Shown in pieces: positions 9,047-18,577 of a stretch of 64,000 nucleotides of DNA; the stretch's first letter is position 1; each line of letters opens with the position of its first letter. The stretch is from CAZTAO01 sp964611645 (GTDB lineage: Bacteria; Armatimonadota; UBA5829). The stretch spans positions 161,430 through 225,429 of the forward strand of contig CAZTAO010000001.1 of NCBI GenBank assembly GCA_964611645.1. Direction: 5' to 3'. The position numbers and the translations under genes were made by a program. The notes under the pieces were generated by a model. It worked only from the letters and a program-made list of their open reading frames with translations, was not told the origin of the DNA and ran no database searches.

Positions 9047-11278
9047 TCATTCCGCCCTGACGTAACCAAACACATGCCATCCACTGTTCAAGAGAGCGTT
9101 GTCCTGCACAAACAGCCGTTCGCAGAGTCTCTTGCCGATCTGGCTGGGCTTGAGTTCGATTGGCCACGAGACCTGCAACTGGGTGTCCGTTACCGACCAC
9201 GGCGGCGGGCCGAATGAGGCCATGTTTACCTTGCACTGGCTGTTCTCCAGAATCGCTGCCGAGCCTGGAACGCCCCCCGAACCCCAACTTGTGCCGGCGT
9301 CGTTGCGCAGGAAGACTTTGTTCTGCTTGGCGTCATACATCAACAAAACAGCATTGGCCTGGCTAGAGGTCACGCTGAGCTGGATGTATATCTTGTAGAT
9401 GTCTGCCCAGCCGTTGGTGTCCTCGTACAACGCCATAAACGGCGTCTCAAGACCCGTGTTCACGTTACCGCTGTTGGGCGAGAGGCTCAGGCACACCGGG
9501 GCAACCGGGGTGAAGTGCGTGCCGACTCTCTTGTAGCCGGAGTTCTCTAGCTTGGAGTCGGTGGCGTACATCCAACTGTAGAGGTTCTTGTTATCCATGC
9601 CGGGCTTGAGTTTGAATGACCACGTAACGGTGAGGTCATTGCCTGAGCCGGAGACAGTGGTGTCCGCGAGATAGACTTCGCACTGGCTGTTAGACAGTGT
9701 TATCGCGCTGCCCGGAGCGTAGCCCGTCCCCCAACTGGTGTTGGTGTCGTTCTTCAGATACACCTTGTTGGCAAGCCGGTCGTAACAGATGAACATCGCA
9801 TCGCTCTGGCTGAAGCTCTCGCACACAAGCACATAGCACTTGCGCAGATCGGCAAACCCGTTCGGATCGCGGTAGAGACTGGTGAGAGTTGTCTGCGTAT
9901 CGATTGGCACAGGCCCACTGTTCGGGGCAATGCTTACCACCTGTGGCTTCACGTTGTAATAAATGCCCATCTTATCCCAGCCGTCGGTAAGTCCACCCAC
10001 ATCCTGCACATACATATAGGCATTCAGGTTCTTCGCCGAGAACGGGCTGTTCAGTGTAATGCGCCAGTTCACGGTTAGGTTGTCCCCACTGCCCGAAACG
10101 GTGGTACTGCCGACGGACACCTCGCATTGACTGTTGGATAGTGTGACAGCCGTCCCAGGCGCATACCCAGTTCCCCAACTGCTGTTGGCATCGTTCTTCA
10201 GATACAGGCGGTTGATCGACCGGTCGTACATAACCAGCGCCGCATTCGCCTGCCCAAACGAGTCGTTTATCAGCAGGTAGACTCTCTTGATAACCGCATA
10301 GCCTCTCGTCTCAGAATACACGCTCTGAATGAAAAACGGTGCTCCAGTGGGTAGAGAACCCCCGGATGGCGTCACGCTTACGTTCTTCGGGGCATCGGCG
10401 ACGGCCACGCTGTGCCCGCGCCCGGCAGTGACAGCCACGAAGTGCTTTTCCGCCGGGACATTGCACGCGCCATAGTTATTGTCTCCCCACGCCACAAGGG
10501 AGCCATCCGATTTCAACGCCACGTTGTGGTAGGAGCCGGCAGCGACAGCGGCATAGTCTTTTCCCTCCGGGACAGTGCACTGACCGTTTGCGTTCAGACC
10601 CCACGCCACAAGGGAGCCATCCGATTTCAACGCCACGCTGTGCCAGTCTCCGGCAGAGACAGCCACATAGTCGTTCCCCGCTGGGACATTGCCCTGACCT
10701 TCGAGATTTCTTCCCCAAGCCACCAGCGAGCCGTCGGATTTCAACGCTATGCCGTGGTAGTAGCCGGCACAGACAGCCACGTAGTCGTTTCCCGCTGGGA
10801 CAGCGCACTCATCGCTTGCGTTTTCTCCCCAGGCCACTAACGAGCCGTCCGACTTCAGCGCCACGCTGTGCGGTCCGCCGGCAGCGACAGCCACAAAGTC
10901 GCTTCCTGACGGGACATTGCACTGACCGGAGCCATTGTACCCCCACGCCACAAGAGAGCCGTCCGATTTCAACGCCAGACTGTGATAGTCTCCGGCAGCG
11001 ACAGCGGTGTAGTTGTTTCCTGCCGGGACATCGCACTCGCCGTACGTGTTGTCTCCCCAGGCCGCCAGGGTACCGTCCGATTTCAACACTAGGTTGTGAA
11101 TGTAGCCGGCGGCGACAGCGGCGCAGTTGTTTCCCGCCGCTACATCGCACTGGCCAGACTCATTCCATCCCCACGCCACAAGTGAGCCTGCCGCCAACGC
11201 CGGCACAGACCCCAGCAACCCAAACGTCACCAACAGAGTCACTGCAAATACACAGATCGAACTCGTTCTCGTACCCAT
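9047..11278 (-). CDS. secreted RCC1-like seven-unit propeller with three C-terminal modules
   Basis: A 743-residue exported protein. The frame is open further upstream, but the ATG at 11278 has a GGAGAG site and is followed directly by a signal peptide (MGTRTSSICVFAVTLLV to PALA). Residues 32-296 contain seven units of about 37 residues with the pattern HSVALKSDGSLVAWGxNxxG and xCNVPAGN. The first and last units are half-units, so they can close the ring in Velcro fashion. Residues of about 298-743 are the same three modules found in the TolB-type proteins, beginning near 298, 444 and 593. Its last module is almost identical to that of the next gene at 11358-14015, including 302 bp with no base difference. 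RCC1 folds in bacteria usually bind proteins or carbohydrates; the ligand here is unknown. Confidence 0.8.
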   Translation of the reverse strand: MGTRTSSICVFAVTLLVTFGLLGSVPALAAGSLVAWGWNESGQCDVAAGNNCAAVAAGYIHNLVLKSDGTLAAWGDNTYGECDVPAGNNYTAVAAGDYHSLALKSDGSLVAWGYNGSGQCNVPSGSDFVAVAAGGPHSVALKSDGSLVAWGENASDECAVPAGNDYVAVCAGYYHGIALKSDGSLVAWGRNLEGQGNVPAGNDYVAVSAGDWHSVALKSDGSLVAWGLNANGQCTVPEGKDYAAVAAGSYHNVALKSDGSLVAWGDNNYGACNVPAEKHFVAVTAGRGHSVAVADAPKNVSVTPSGGSLPTGAPFFIQSVYSETRGYAVIKRVYLLINDSFGQANAALVMYDRSINRLYLKNDANSSWGTGYAPGTAVTLSNSQCEVSVGSTTVSGSGDNLTVNWRITLNSPFSAKNLNAYMYVQDVGGLTDGWDKMGIYYNVKPQVVSIAPNSGPVPIDTQTTLTSLYRDPNGFADLRKCYVLVCESFSQSDAMFICYDRLANKVYLKNDTNTSWGTGYAPGSAITLSNSQCEVYLADTTVSGSGNDLTVTWSFKLKPGMDNKNLYSWMYATDSKLENSGYKRVGTHFTPVAPVCLSLSPNSGNVNTGLETPFMALYEDTNGWADIYKIYIQLSVTSSQANAVLLMYDAKQNKVFLRNDAGTSWGSGGVPGSAAILENSQCKVNMASFGPPPWSVTDTQLQVSWPIELKPSQIGKRLCERLFVQDNALLNSGWHVFGYVRAE
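9216..9517 (-). repeat. 302-bp tract identical to 11527-11828
   Basis: Base-by-base comparison finds no difference between 9216-9517 and 11527-11828, inside the third C-terminal module of two adjacent genes. Differences appear immediately outside both ends (9215/11526 and 9518/11829) and accumulate quickly. Confidence 0.9.
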
Positions 11279-11357
11279 CGCGCACTCTCCCTGTTGTTCC
11301 TGGTAATGCCTCATTCTATTCGCACATTCTTTGGTTTAGTCCTTCTGGCGCGTACGG

Positions 11358-14015
11358 TTACTCCGCCCTGACGTAGCCGAATACGTGCCATCCACTGTTC
11401 AAGAGAGCGTTGTCCTGCACAAACAGCCGCTCGCAGAGTCTCTTTCCGATCTGGCTGGGCTTGAGTTCGATTGGCCAGGAAACCTGCAATTGGGTGTCCG
11501 TTACCGACCATGGCGGCGGGCCGAAGGAGGCCATGTTTACCTTGCACTGGCTGTTCTCCAGAATCGCTGCCGAGCCTGGAACGCCCCCCGAACCCCAACT
11601 TGTGCCGGCGTCGTTGCGCAGGAAGACTTTGTTCTGCTTGGCGTCATACATCAACAAAACAGCATTGGCCTGGCTAGAGGTCACGCTGAGCTGGATGTAT
11701 ATCTTGTAGATGTCTGCCCAGCCGTTGGTGTCCTCGTACAACGCCATAAACGGCGTCTCAAGACCCGTGTTCACGTTACCGCTGTTGGGCGAGAGGCTCA
11801 GGCACACCGGGGCAACCGGGGTGAAGTGGGTACCGACCTTCTTGTAGCCTGAGTTCTCCAGTTTGGAGTCGGTTGCGTATATCCAACTGTAGAGGTTCTT
11901 GCTTCCCATTGTTGCGGACTTGAGCACGAATTGCCAAGCTACCGCGAAGTTGTTGCCGGAGCCGGTCACCGTAACGCCCTTCACGCGCACATAGCACTGG
12001 CTGTTTTCCAGCAAGGTGTCTGTTCCGGGAGCGTAGCCGGTTCCCCAACTGGTGTTCGCGTCGTTCTTCAGGTAGACTTTGTTGGACGCCCTGTCATACC
12101 AGATGAACATCGCATTCGACTGAACAAGCTTATCATTCACGAGCAGATAGCACTTGCGCAAGTCCTCGTAACCGTTCATGTCGCGGTAGAAGCTCGTGAG
12201 TGTTACCCAGGTGTCCGTGGGTATCTGGCCGGTCGAGGGGGTTATGCTGAGGGCTTCGGGTTTTACGTTGTGGAAAGTCGCCATCTGTTCCCAGCCGTCA
12301 GTATGGCCGGCGGAGTCCTGGACGTACATGTACCCTTTGAGCAGCTTGCTGGAGAACGGGGCCTTGAGAGCGATACTCCACTTGACGGTCAAGTTGTTGT
12401 CGCTGCCGCCCGCTGTTGTGTCCTTCACGTAGAGATAGCACTGGCTATTCTCCAGAGTGACATTTGTGCCCGGGGCATAGCCTGTGCCCCAGATTGTGTT
12501 GGCGTCGTTCTTGAGGTATAGCTTGTTTGCGGTGCGATCATAATAGAGCAACGCCGCATTGGCCTGCGCGAGCGAGTCGTTGACAAGCAGATAGCACCTG
12601 CGGATGTCGGCAAACCCGTTGGCATCACGATACTGCGTGGTCAGAGTGAACGGCGCAGCGCCAGGCGTTCCAACAGACGCCGACAGACTCACGTCTTGCG
12701 GGTTGGGGTAACCGTTGCCGAACCTGTCCCGGAGGAATGTGTCAGCCAAGCCATTGGTGTCTCCCGGCACCAGGTTCGTGGCAACGGACCAGTATGTTAC
12801 GCACCCGCCGTCGGCGCTCATCCTTATGCCGTGGCATTCGGCATTGGACTGCTCTCCGGTGGACGAGACTGACACCCTCTCTGTCGCACCGCTGATCCTG
12901 TCGCGAAAGAATGCGTCGAGTGTTCCGTTCGTATCGCCCGGGACGAGGTTGGTGGCGAATGACTTAAACGCTAAGTACCTGCCGTCCGCGCTGATCCCCG
13001 GTTCGTAACTCCCGAGATTCCCCTGCTCCCCGCTGGAAGACACGGAAACAAGCTCCGTGATTCCGGTAAGCCTGTCGTGAAGGAATACGTCAAATGCAGC
13101 ATTGGTGTCGCCGCCGACAAGGGTAGAGGCGATGGACTGAAATGCCACGTATCTGCCGTCTGCGCTCATTACCCCGGGTTCACTGGTCGAGTTACCCTGG
13201 GCCCCGGTGGAGGATACGGAAACGCATTCTATGCTGACCGTGCCCGTGTCAAAGACGAACACGTCCTTGTTGCCATTTGTGTCGTCCGAAACCAGGTCTG
13301 AAGCTGTAGACCCGAACGCCACACAACTGGCGTCGCTGCTGATGTACGGCCGGCTACTCGTGCCGTTTCCTGCCATTCCGGCAAGATTATTGGAGATGCG
13401 CAACGTTGTACCGCCGACCATATCGCGAAGAAACACGTCCTTATCGCCGTTCGCATCACCGGCGTCGAGGTTGGATGACATGGACTGAAACGCTACGTAC
13501 CTGCCGTCCGCGCTCATTGTTGGGTAGGCGCAATCGCCATTTCCCTGTTCCCCGGTGGAGGAGACGGATACACGCTCGGTAATGCCGGTCTCCCGGTCGT
13601 GGCGGAACACGTCCGAGACGCCGTTCGTGTCGTCAGCGACCAGGTTGGTGGCATCGGAGTAGAACGCCACGTACCTGCCATCGGGGGAGATCGACGCGCC
13701 CATGTTGCCCCCATCCGCTTGCGCGCCTGCTGACGAGACAGAGACCCGCTCGACATAGCCGGTCAGCCTGTCTCGAACAAACGCGTCGAATCTGTCATTT
13801 GTGTCTCCCGCGACGAGGTTCTTGGCAAACGATTCGAACGCGACAAACCTTCCATCGGCGCTGACCGACGAGTACCCGCTTTCGTTGTTCCCCTCCTCCC
13901 CCGTGGAAGAGACCGATTCGCGCTCGGTGACTGCGGCAAACGCCGAGGCTGCCCCCAGGAAAACGCACAATACCAGGAAAGCGAATACGACTGCACAGCG
14001 AACTGATCTGTTCAT
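11358..14015 (-). CDS. secreted TolB/PD40-type seven-bladed propeller with three C-terminal modules
   Basis: An 885-residue exported protein with a signal peptide at residues 1-28 (core AVVFAFLVLCVFLG, ending SAFA) and a strong GGAGGAGG site before the ATG. Seven PD40-like repeats follow (for example ADGRFVAFESFAKNLVAGD), the fourth diverging to SDASCVAFGSTASDLVSDD. Three modules of about 149 residues complete the protein, with YLKNDANTIWGTGYAPG, YLKNDANTSWGTGYAPG and FLRNDAGTSWGSGGVPG as landmarks. It is closest in its propeller to the gene at 6291-8954, but its last module is nearly identical to that of the RCC1-type gene at 9047-11278. It is therefore a mosaic. A role in surface adhesion or binding is inferred. 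Confidence 0.8.
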   Translation of the reverse strand: MNRSVRCAVVFAFLVLCVFLGAASAFAAVTERESVSSTGEEGNNESGYSSVSADGRFVAFESFAKNLVAGDTNDRFDAFVRDRLTGYVERVSVSSAGAQADGGNMGASISPDGRYVAFYSDATNLVADDTNGVSDVFRHDRETGITERVSVSSTGEQGNGDCAYPTMSADGRYVAFQSMSSNLDAGDANGDKDVFLRDMVGGTTLRISNNLAGMAGNGTSSRPYISSDASCVAFGSTASDLVSDDTNGNKDVFVFDTGTVSIECVSVSSTGAQGNSTSEPGVMSADGRYVAFQSIASTLVGGDTNAAFDVFLHDRLTGITELVSVSSSGEQGNLGSYEPGISADGRYLAFKSFATNLVPGDTNGTLDAFFRDRISGATERVSVSSTGEQSNAECHGIRMSADGGCVTYWSVATNLVPGDTNGLADTFLRDRFGNGYPNPQDVSLSASVGTPGAAPFTLTTQYRDANGFADIRRCYLLVNDSLAQANAALLYYDRTANKLYLKNDANTIWGTGYAPGTNVTLENSQCYLYVKDTTAGGSDNNLTVKWSIALKAPFSSKLLKGYMYVQDSAGHTDGWEQMATFHNVKPEALSITPSTGQIPTDTWVTLTSFYRDMNGYEDLRKCYLLVNDKLVQSNAMFIWYDRASNKVYLKNDANTSWGTGYAPGTDTLLENSQCYVRVKGVTVTGSGNNFAVAWQFVLKSATMGSKNLYSWIYATDSKLENSGYKKVGTHFTPVAPVCLSLSPNSGNVNTGLETPFMALYEDTNGWADIYKIYIQLSVTSSQANAVLLMYDAKQNKVFLRNDAGTSWGSGGVPGSAAILENSQCKVNMASFGPPPWSVTDTQLQVSWPIELKPSQIGKRLCERLFVQDNALLNSGWHVFGYVRAE
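11527..11828 (-). repeat. 302-bp tract identical to 9216-9517
   Basis: Partner of the tract at 9216-9517. The two copies are 2311 bp apart in the same orientation, a setting that favours gene conversion or unequal exchange. Confidence 0.9.
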
Positions 14016-14136
14016 CAGAATCCTCCTCCGTAGACGAGTCTACTTACAGCTTGTTCTTTGCCAAGCCTTGCCGTATTCTATCCGCAGGTTGGCGGGTTGT
14101 CAATGGATTACCCTGTCACGGCTTGGATTCCTGCCA

Positions 14137-17121
14137 CTATTTGGCCGGGAACGTGGTCAGTTTCATCTGCCGAATCCGGGCCTCTCCCTTTTCGCTGGCG
14201 TTGTCGAAGCGCACTATCACCTGCTTGCCTGCGTATGGCGACAGGTTGACATCCCTCCAGGCGAACTCACCGATGCCTTCGAGCAGGATGTCCCAAGTCT
14301 TGTCGTCCGTGGAAGCGCTCAAGCGGAAGTTGCCGCCGTCGGTGAGGGCGGGGGAAGAGGAGTCTATGTAGCTGGAGAGAGTCGCTTTGGTGGCACCCGT
14401 GAGATCGAACTTGAACTTCAGGAACCCGCCCGGGCTGATCCAGCGAATGTGGATTCCCTGGCCGTACCCCTCGGCTGAGAGCAGGTTTTCGGCCATCTCC
14501 CAGGTTGCCATGTGGAAGAGCTTCGTATCACCGCCCGACACATAGCAGCGGATGTTCATGTTGCCGAAGCTGAGCTTGTCCGCCAGGCTGGTGATCCGGA
14601 TTCGGTGAACACCGTCCTTGAGGCCATCTCTCGCAGTGACTCTGAACCTGTAGATCGTCGATGACCGCGGCGCAACGGACACCTTGATTTCATTCACGGA
14701 AAGTGTCAGCGCGCCATCCGGGCTTGAGATCGAGAGCTTCCCAGACGCAGGCTCCTGGCCGTCGTTGTATACCGTCAGATCGATCAAGCGGGTGGCTCCG
14801 GTGGGCAAGCTGAACACTTCCGAACCGGTGGGGTAGTGGAATGAGAACCACAGCGAAGGGTGCCTCTTGGGCGGAGCGCCGTTGGGCGGTGGTTGCAGCC
14901 TCTTGACCCCTTTCAGAAACTCCGGCGACACTCCCACCAGAAACACCGGCCCATTGCCCAGAGTGAGGTTGACGGTGTTCCGGTTGACTGTTGGCTTGGA
15001 CGCGTTGCCCATGGTGTCGTACAGAGTCGCGTTCCCTCCTGCGACCGGGATGCCGCTCAGGGTGTGGGTCTGCTTTTCGAGTGGGCACCATGCCGCCAGG
15101 GTGAGGTCTTTGCCGGTTCGGAACACGTAGGCGAAGTAACCATCCTTGCCCTCCGCGACCGCCGCCAGGGGCGTTGCATTGGTGAGATGCTGGGCCACCG
15201 TGCGGTACGCCAGGGCAGAAGGGGTGGCCCATCTGTATGCCATCAGCCTGCTGTCGGCGCCGTCCCAGGTGTAGTAGTCGGAGTGCTGCACTCCCATTGC
15301 TCTTGTGATGATAAGCTGCCGCGCAACCATGTTGGCGTGTCGGGTGGGCGTGATATTGGCATCGGGCGTGTAGCCCCACTCATCATCCCACATCGGCCGG
15401 CCGGGCGCGTTCTTGTCCCGCCACCCGAGAATGGTGTTGAGCCGGCGGAGCATACCGCTGTCCGGGGGATAGTCCCAGCAGTAGTGGTGGAATGCGATCA
15501 CGTCCATATAGTCGACCGCGCCGGCGTCCTGGAGGCGGTCCATATACTCCGGATCCACATACACCAGGCTCGCGCCCACTATCTTGAGCTTGTGGTCGAC
15601 GCGCTTGACGGCCAGATACGCCGTCTTGTGCAAGTCGGCAAGCTGCTCAGCGCTGCCTCGGAAGAAAGCGCCGTCCCCGTTGGGCTCGTTCCATATCTCC
15701 CAGTATCGGATAAGACCGTTGAACGCCTTGGAACCGGCTTCGACCCAGTCGCGATACTTGTCGATTATGGGCATGTCGTCGTATTGCTGCTTCTCTTTGG
15801 GAAGAGGATTCGCATACGATGGAGTGTAGCCGGTGAAAGCGAAGGCTTCCGACCCCTCCGATTTCACCATTTCGAGATGGCTGGTATCGAAAGAGAGCTT
15901 GCCATCCTTGAGTTCCGGCCACAGAAGCTGCGATCCGCGTTCCGCCCTGGAGCCAAACTCTCGCCGCAGTTGGAAGTCTTCCCGGGCAAAGGCGTGGTGG
16001 CTGGAGTTGCCGAAGAATGAGATGGGGCCGGTGGCGTCGGGCGGCTTCGGTCCAAGAATTCGAGTAACGGATGTCCCTGTTTCGACTCCCGAATCCGAGA
16101 CAGCGCTAACCTGGTACACCCCCGCCTGCGAAATGCCCAGATCGACCGTAATTGTCCGCTCCTCGCGAGGCGCAAGTGCGGCGACCTGAAGTTTCAGAGG
16201 AGGTTGGGTGCGGCCCGTGTATAAGTTTCGGCGCGAAAGTGTGATAATCGACTTCGGAATAGGCTCGTAGAACCGATTCCGCACCTTCAGCCCAAGAACC
16301 GGCTTCTCCTGCCGAATGAACAGGTTCCCCTCGCGCGGGGCTGGCTGCCACTCGAAAGTTGGCCGCACAATCCGCTGCGGCGCAAGAGACGCGGCCCACG
16401 CCAGTTCATCCTTTCCCGTACCATTACCCGGCTCAAGTTGAGCGAGCGTAATCCGCGCCTGTGACAATTCGCCCTTGAATGGCGAAGCCTTGCGGTCCCA
16501 CGCGTTGATGCCGATGGCCATATAGTCTGACGGCGTCCCCAGCGGTCTTCCCTCTTTCTCCGCCAGCAGCTTGCCGTTCTTGTAGAGCTTATAGCCCCTC
16601 CCGCCGGATGTGAACGCTATATGGATCCACTTCCCCGCGTCTTCCGGGGTGAATGCGTTAGGCGCAGTGAGGTCCCTGTGCTCGCTCCACCACTGGTCGG
16701 AGAGGTGCAGGCTGCCGGCAGACATGTAGAAGTAGAACCGGGAGGTGGAAGTGTATCTGCTGCTGAAGAGCATATACTCGCCAGTGGCGCTTGCGGGCTT
16801 GATCCACATCTCCACGGACATCTCGTCCGCCTGTATATGCGTTTCTTTGCCGAGGTAAGTCTTACCGGAGCCGTCCAGACTGAGAGAACCCGCCCCGTTC
16901 AGAGGAGAGTCCTTGCTCCAGGCGGGCGAGGCAATATCGAGGTCGATCCCGCGAGTGCCGGAGTCCACCGCCGCATTCCCCTGCTGCTCGTCCAGCATCC
17001 ACAGGTAGTAGTCGGCGGCATTCACTTGCCCAGCCGCAGCCGGCGCCAGGGCAGCAAGAACAATGACCATCAGGCGAGACCAGACCAACCGGCCCGGCAA
17101 CGAACTCCCCAGGTAACTCAT
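14137..17121 (-). CDS. secreted LamG plus clan GH-A glycosidase
   Basis: A 994-residue exported protein. A signal peptide covers about residues 1-36 (ending NAA). Residues 38-230 form a concanavalin-A-like LamG/laminin-G domain (WMLDEQQGNAAVD, MSVEMWIKP, YKLYKNGKLLAE). Residues 250-360 look like an Ig/CBM-like linker domain. Residues 365-710 form a TIM barrel with YWEIWNEPN, where Glu479 matches the acid/base of clan GH-A, and MWDDEWGYT, where Glu581 fits the nucleophile, as in GH39/GH5-like enzymes. The last 240 residues contain an Ig-like and a jelly-roll-like domain (HIRWISPGGFLKFKFDL). It probably cleaves a beta-linked polysaccharide outside the cell. The substrate cannot be read from sequence. 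A good signal and domain order support the start. Confidence 0.8.
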   Translation of the reverse strand: MSYLGSSLPGRLVWSRLMVIVLAALAPAAAGQVNAADYYLWMLDEQQGNAAVDSGTRGIDLDIASPAWSKDSPLNGAGSLSLDGSGKTYLGKETHIQADEMSVEMWIKPASATGEYMLFSSRYTSTSRFYFYMSAGSLHLSDQWWSEHRDLTAPNAFTPEDAGKWIHIAFTSGGRGYKLYKNGKLLAEKEGRPLGTPSDYMAIGINAWDRKASPFKGELSQARITLAQLEPGNGTGKDELAWAASLAPQRIVRPTFEWQPAPREGNLFIRQEKPVLGLKVRNRFYEPIPKSIITLSRRNLYTGRTQPPLKLQVAALAPREERTITVDLGISQAGVYQVSAVSDSGVETGTSVTRILGPKPPDATGPISFFGNSSHHAFAREDFQLRREFGSRAERGSQLLWPELKDGKLSFDTSHLEMVKSEGSEAFAFTGYTPSYANPLPKEKQQYDDMPIIDKYRDWVEAGSKAFNGLIRYWEIWNEPNGDGAFFRGSAEQLADLHKTAYLAVKRVDHKLKIVGASLVYVDPEYMDRLQDAGAVDYMDVIAFHHYCWDYPPDSGMLRRLNTILGWRDKNAPGRPMWDDEWGYTPDANITPTRHANMVARQLIITRAMGVQHSDYYTWDGADSRLMAYRWATPSALAYRTVAQHLTNATPLAAVAEGKDGYFAYVFRTGKDLTLAAWCPLEKQTHTLSGIPVAGGNATLYDTMGNASKPTVNRNTVNLTLGNGPVFLVGVSPEFLKGVKRLQPPPNGAPPKRHPSLWFSFHYPTGSEVFSLPTGATRLIDLTVYNDGQEPASGKLSISSPDGALTLSVNEIKVSVAPRSSTIYRFRVTARDGLKDGVHRIRITSLADKLSFGNMNIRCYVSGGDTKLFHMATWEMAENLLSAEGYGQGIHIRWISPGGFLKFKFDLTGATKATLSSYIDSSSPALTDGGNFRLSASTDDKTWDILLEGIGEFAWRDVNLSPYAGKQVIVRFDNASEKGEARIRQMKLTTFPAK

Positions 17122-17158
17122 ATTGCCACCTCCACCTGTGCTTTGTTAACTCAGCCTC

Positions 17159-18418
17159 TCACCATATCGGCACACCCTTGAGTTCCTCGGCCGTGAGATG
17201 CTCTTCGTGCTCGACTATGACGTTGTTCTCGTAATGGTCGGTATACCAAAGCCGCCCGTCAGGCAGGTTTCGCTTCCCGGTGCCGTTGCCCTTGATGTCT
17301 CTTGTTATCTCCAGCATGACGCCTCCGGTGCGGAACCACTCGATGTCGCTGAATGCCTCATTGTTGGTTCGCACATACGCCCCGTTCTTGTCCAACTTTG
17401 CCGGGTGATACTTGGCCACGCGCTTCTGCTCGCCGTCATCGAAGAACTCCAGGCGGGGGCCTATGTTCCCAAGTCCGACGGCAATATGGCTCGATTCCTT
17501 CAGTTGGCCGTTTGTATGATATTTGTAGCCATAGACGGTCCGGCCCTCGCCAGCCTTTATCGGTTCAATATCTCTTCCGCTGAGCGTTCCATCATCCAGG
17601 TAGTATTCATAGAACTGGTATTTCTCTATCCGCGCGGCTCTCCGGCGTGTCTGTCCGTTGGGCCAGGTTGCCTCGATCTGCCACGGCAACTTGGAGAGGT
17701 CCAGCCACTCGCCGCCCGGCATGCGGGTCTTGCCTGCGGTATCTTCCTCGGGTTCGGCTTCTGCCGGCTTGGCCGTGATCTTGCCCATTCCGCCGCAGTG
17801 CTCGGTTGTGTCCCCGAACCTGGCAGCGGGCTTGCCGTTGATCAGGACATACGCATCGCCGCCGACGATCTTGAAAGTGTTAGTCCCACAGCACGACGAG
17901 TGCTTTCCGGTGTCCCCGACGCGCGCCGCGGGCTTGCCACGAACAATTACATTGGAACTCCCTGTTTCTATGGAGCCACTCACGGAATGCGGACACTTGG
18001 GGCATTTGTGGGAATCGTTTGGACAGAATACAGGGCTGCCCACCGAAGCGTAATTGTCCGGCGAGACAGCGTTGACCTTGAAAGCCCTGCTGACCTTCTG
18101 CTTCTTTCCGAGCTCTATGGTGAGGACAATGGTGTTGACTCCGGGTTTGGAGAATGTGGGCCTGCTCCTGCTTCCTGTTTTCGGGGAGAATGTCCCGCTG
18201 CCGCTCCACCTGATCTGCTTGGACATATCCTTGCCGTTGACTTCGCAGTTGGCGCCGAATACCCAGCCTTTGGTGAAGACTTTTGGACTCTTGCCTGCCG
18301 GGTGAGTCAAAGTCAGGGTAACCAGCGCCTTGGTGGCGGCCGCCATCGACAGCGCCGGGGCAGCCATCATTATGGCTATGGTTACGACAATCAGTACATA
18401 TCTTGCTGCGTCCTTCAA
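17159..18418 (-). CDS. exported PAAR-domain protein with MORN/YwqK-like C-terminus
   Basis: I start this 419-residue protein at a TTG (18418) because AAGGAG lies six bases before it and a signal peptide follows at once (YVLIVVTIAIMMAAPALS). The frame is open to 18487, but that extension runs into a dispersed repeat. After an Ig-like domain (residues 30-118), residues 128-214 form a PAAR domain: SPVFCPND, two KPAAR motifs each followed by GDT, and several Cys and His (HKCPKCPH, HSSCCG, EHCGG) able to bind zinc. The C-terminal 170 residues contain MORN/YwqK-like strands (YKYHTNGQLKES, RNLPDGRLWYTDHY). PAAR domains normally tip type VI secretion spikes and are not exported through Sec, so a signal peptide here is odd. 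No type VI genes are nearby. Confidence 0.75.
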   Translation of the reverse strand: MKDAARYVLIVVTIAIMMAAPALSMAAATKALVTLTLTHPAGKSPKVFTKGWVFGANCEVNGKDMSKQIRWSGSGTFSPKTGSRSRPTFSKPGVNTIVLTIELGKKQKVSRAFKVNAVSPDNYASVGSPVFCPNDSHKCPKCPHSVSGSIETGSSNVIVRGKPAARVGDTGKHSSCCGTNTFKIVGGDAYVLINGKPAARFGDTTEHCGGMGKITAKPAEAEPEEDTAGKTRMPGGEWLDLSKLPWQIEATWPNGQTRRRAARIEKYQFYEYYLDDGTLSGRDIEPIKAGEGRTVYGYKYHTNGQLKESSHIAVGLGNIGPRLEFFDDGEQKRVAKYHPAKLDKNGAYVRTNNEAFSDIEWFRTGGVMLEITRDIKGNGTGKRNLPDGRLWYTDHYENNVIVEHEEHLTAEELKGVPIW

Positions 18419-18482
18419 ATACCTCTCCTTGTTGTGCCTGCCGCTCGCAGGCAATAGCGCTCTACGTTGTTCACTCACAAAT

Positions 18483-18551
18483 GTCATGCTGAACTTGTTT
18501 CAGCATCTCCTTGCGATCCATGGGAGACCCTGAAACAAGTTCAGGGTGACG
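18483..18551 (+). repeat. bipartite REP-like hairpin, family B, copy 1
   Basis: Two small palindromes, ATGCTGAACTTGTTTCAGCAT and CCCTGAAACAAGTTCAGGG minus their outer bases, separated by about 20 bp and also complementary to each other. The same arrangement occurs at 52788-52856 and 61341-61488. It lies between the PAAR gene and the AraC gene. Confidence 0.85.
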
Positions 18552-18577
18552 TATGTACGCAACTTAGCATGAGTCAC

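Noticed and set aside
14860..16020. A 386-codon open frame on the plus strand
   Set aside because: Opposite the LamG/glycosidase gene, whose domains and catalytic motifs are clear.
17198..18457. A 419-codon open frame on the plus strand
   Set aside because: Opposite the PAAR gene; no start signal, and composition typical of antisense reading.
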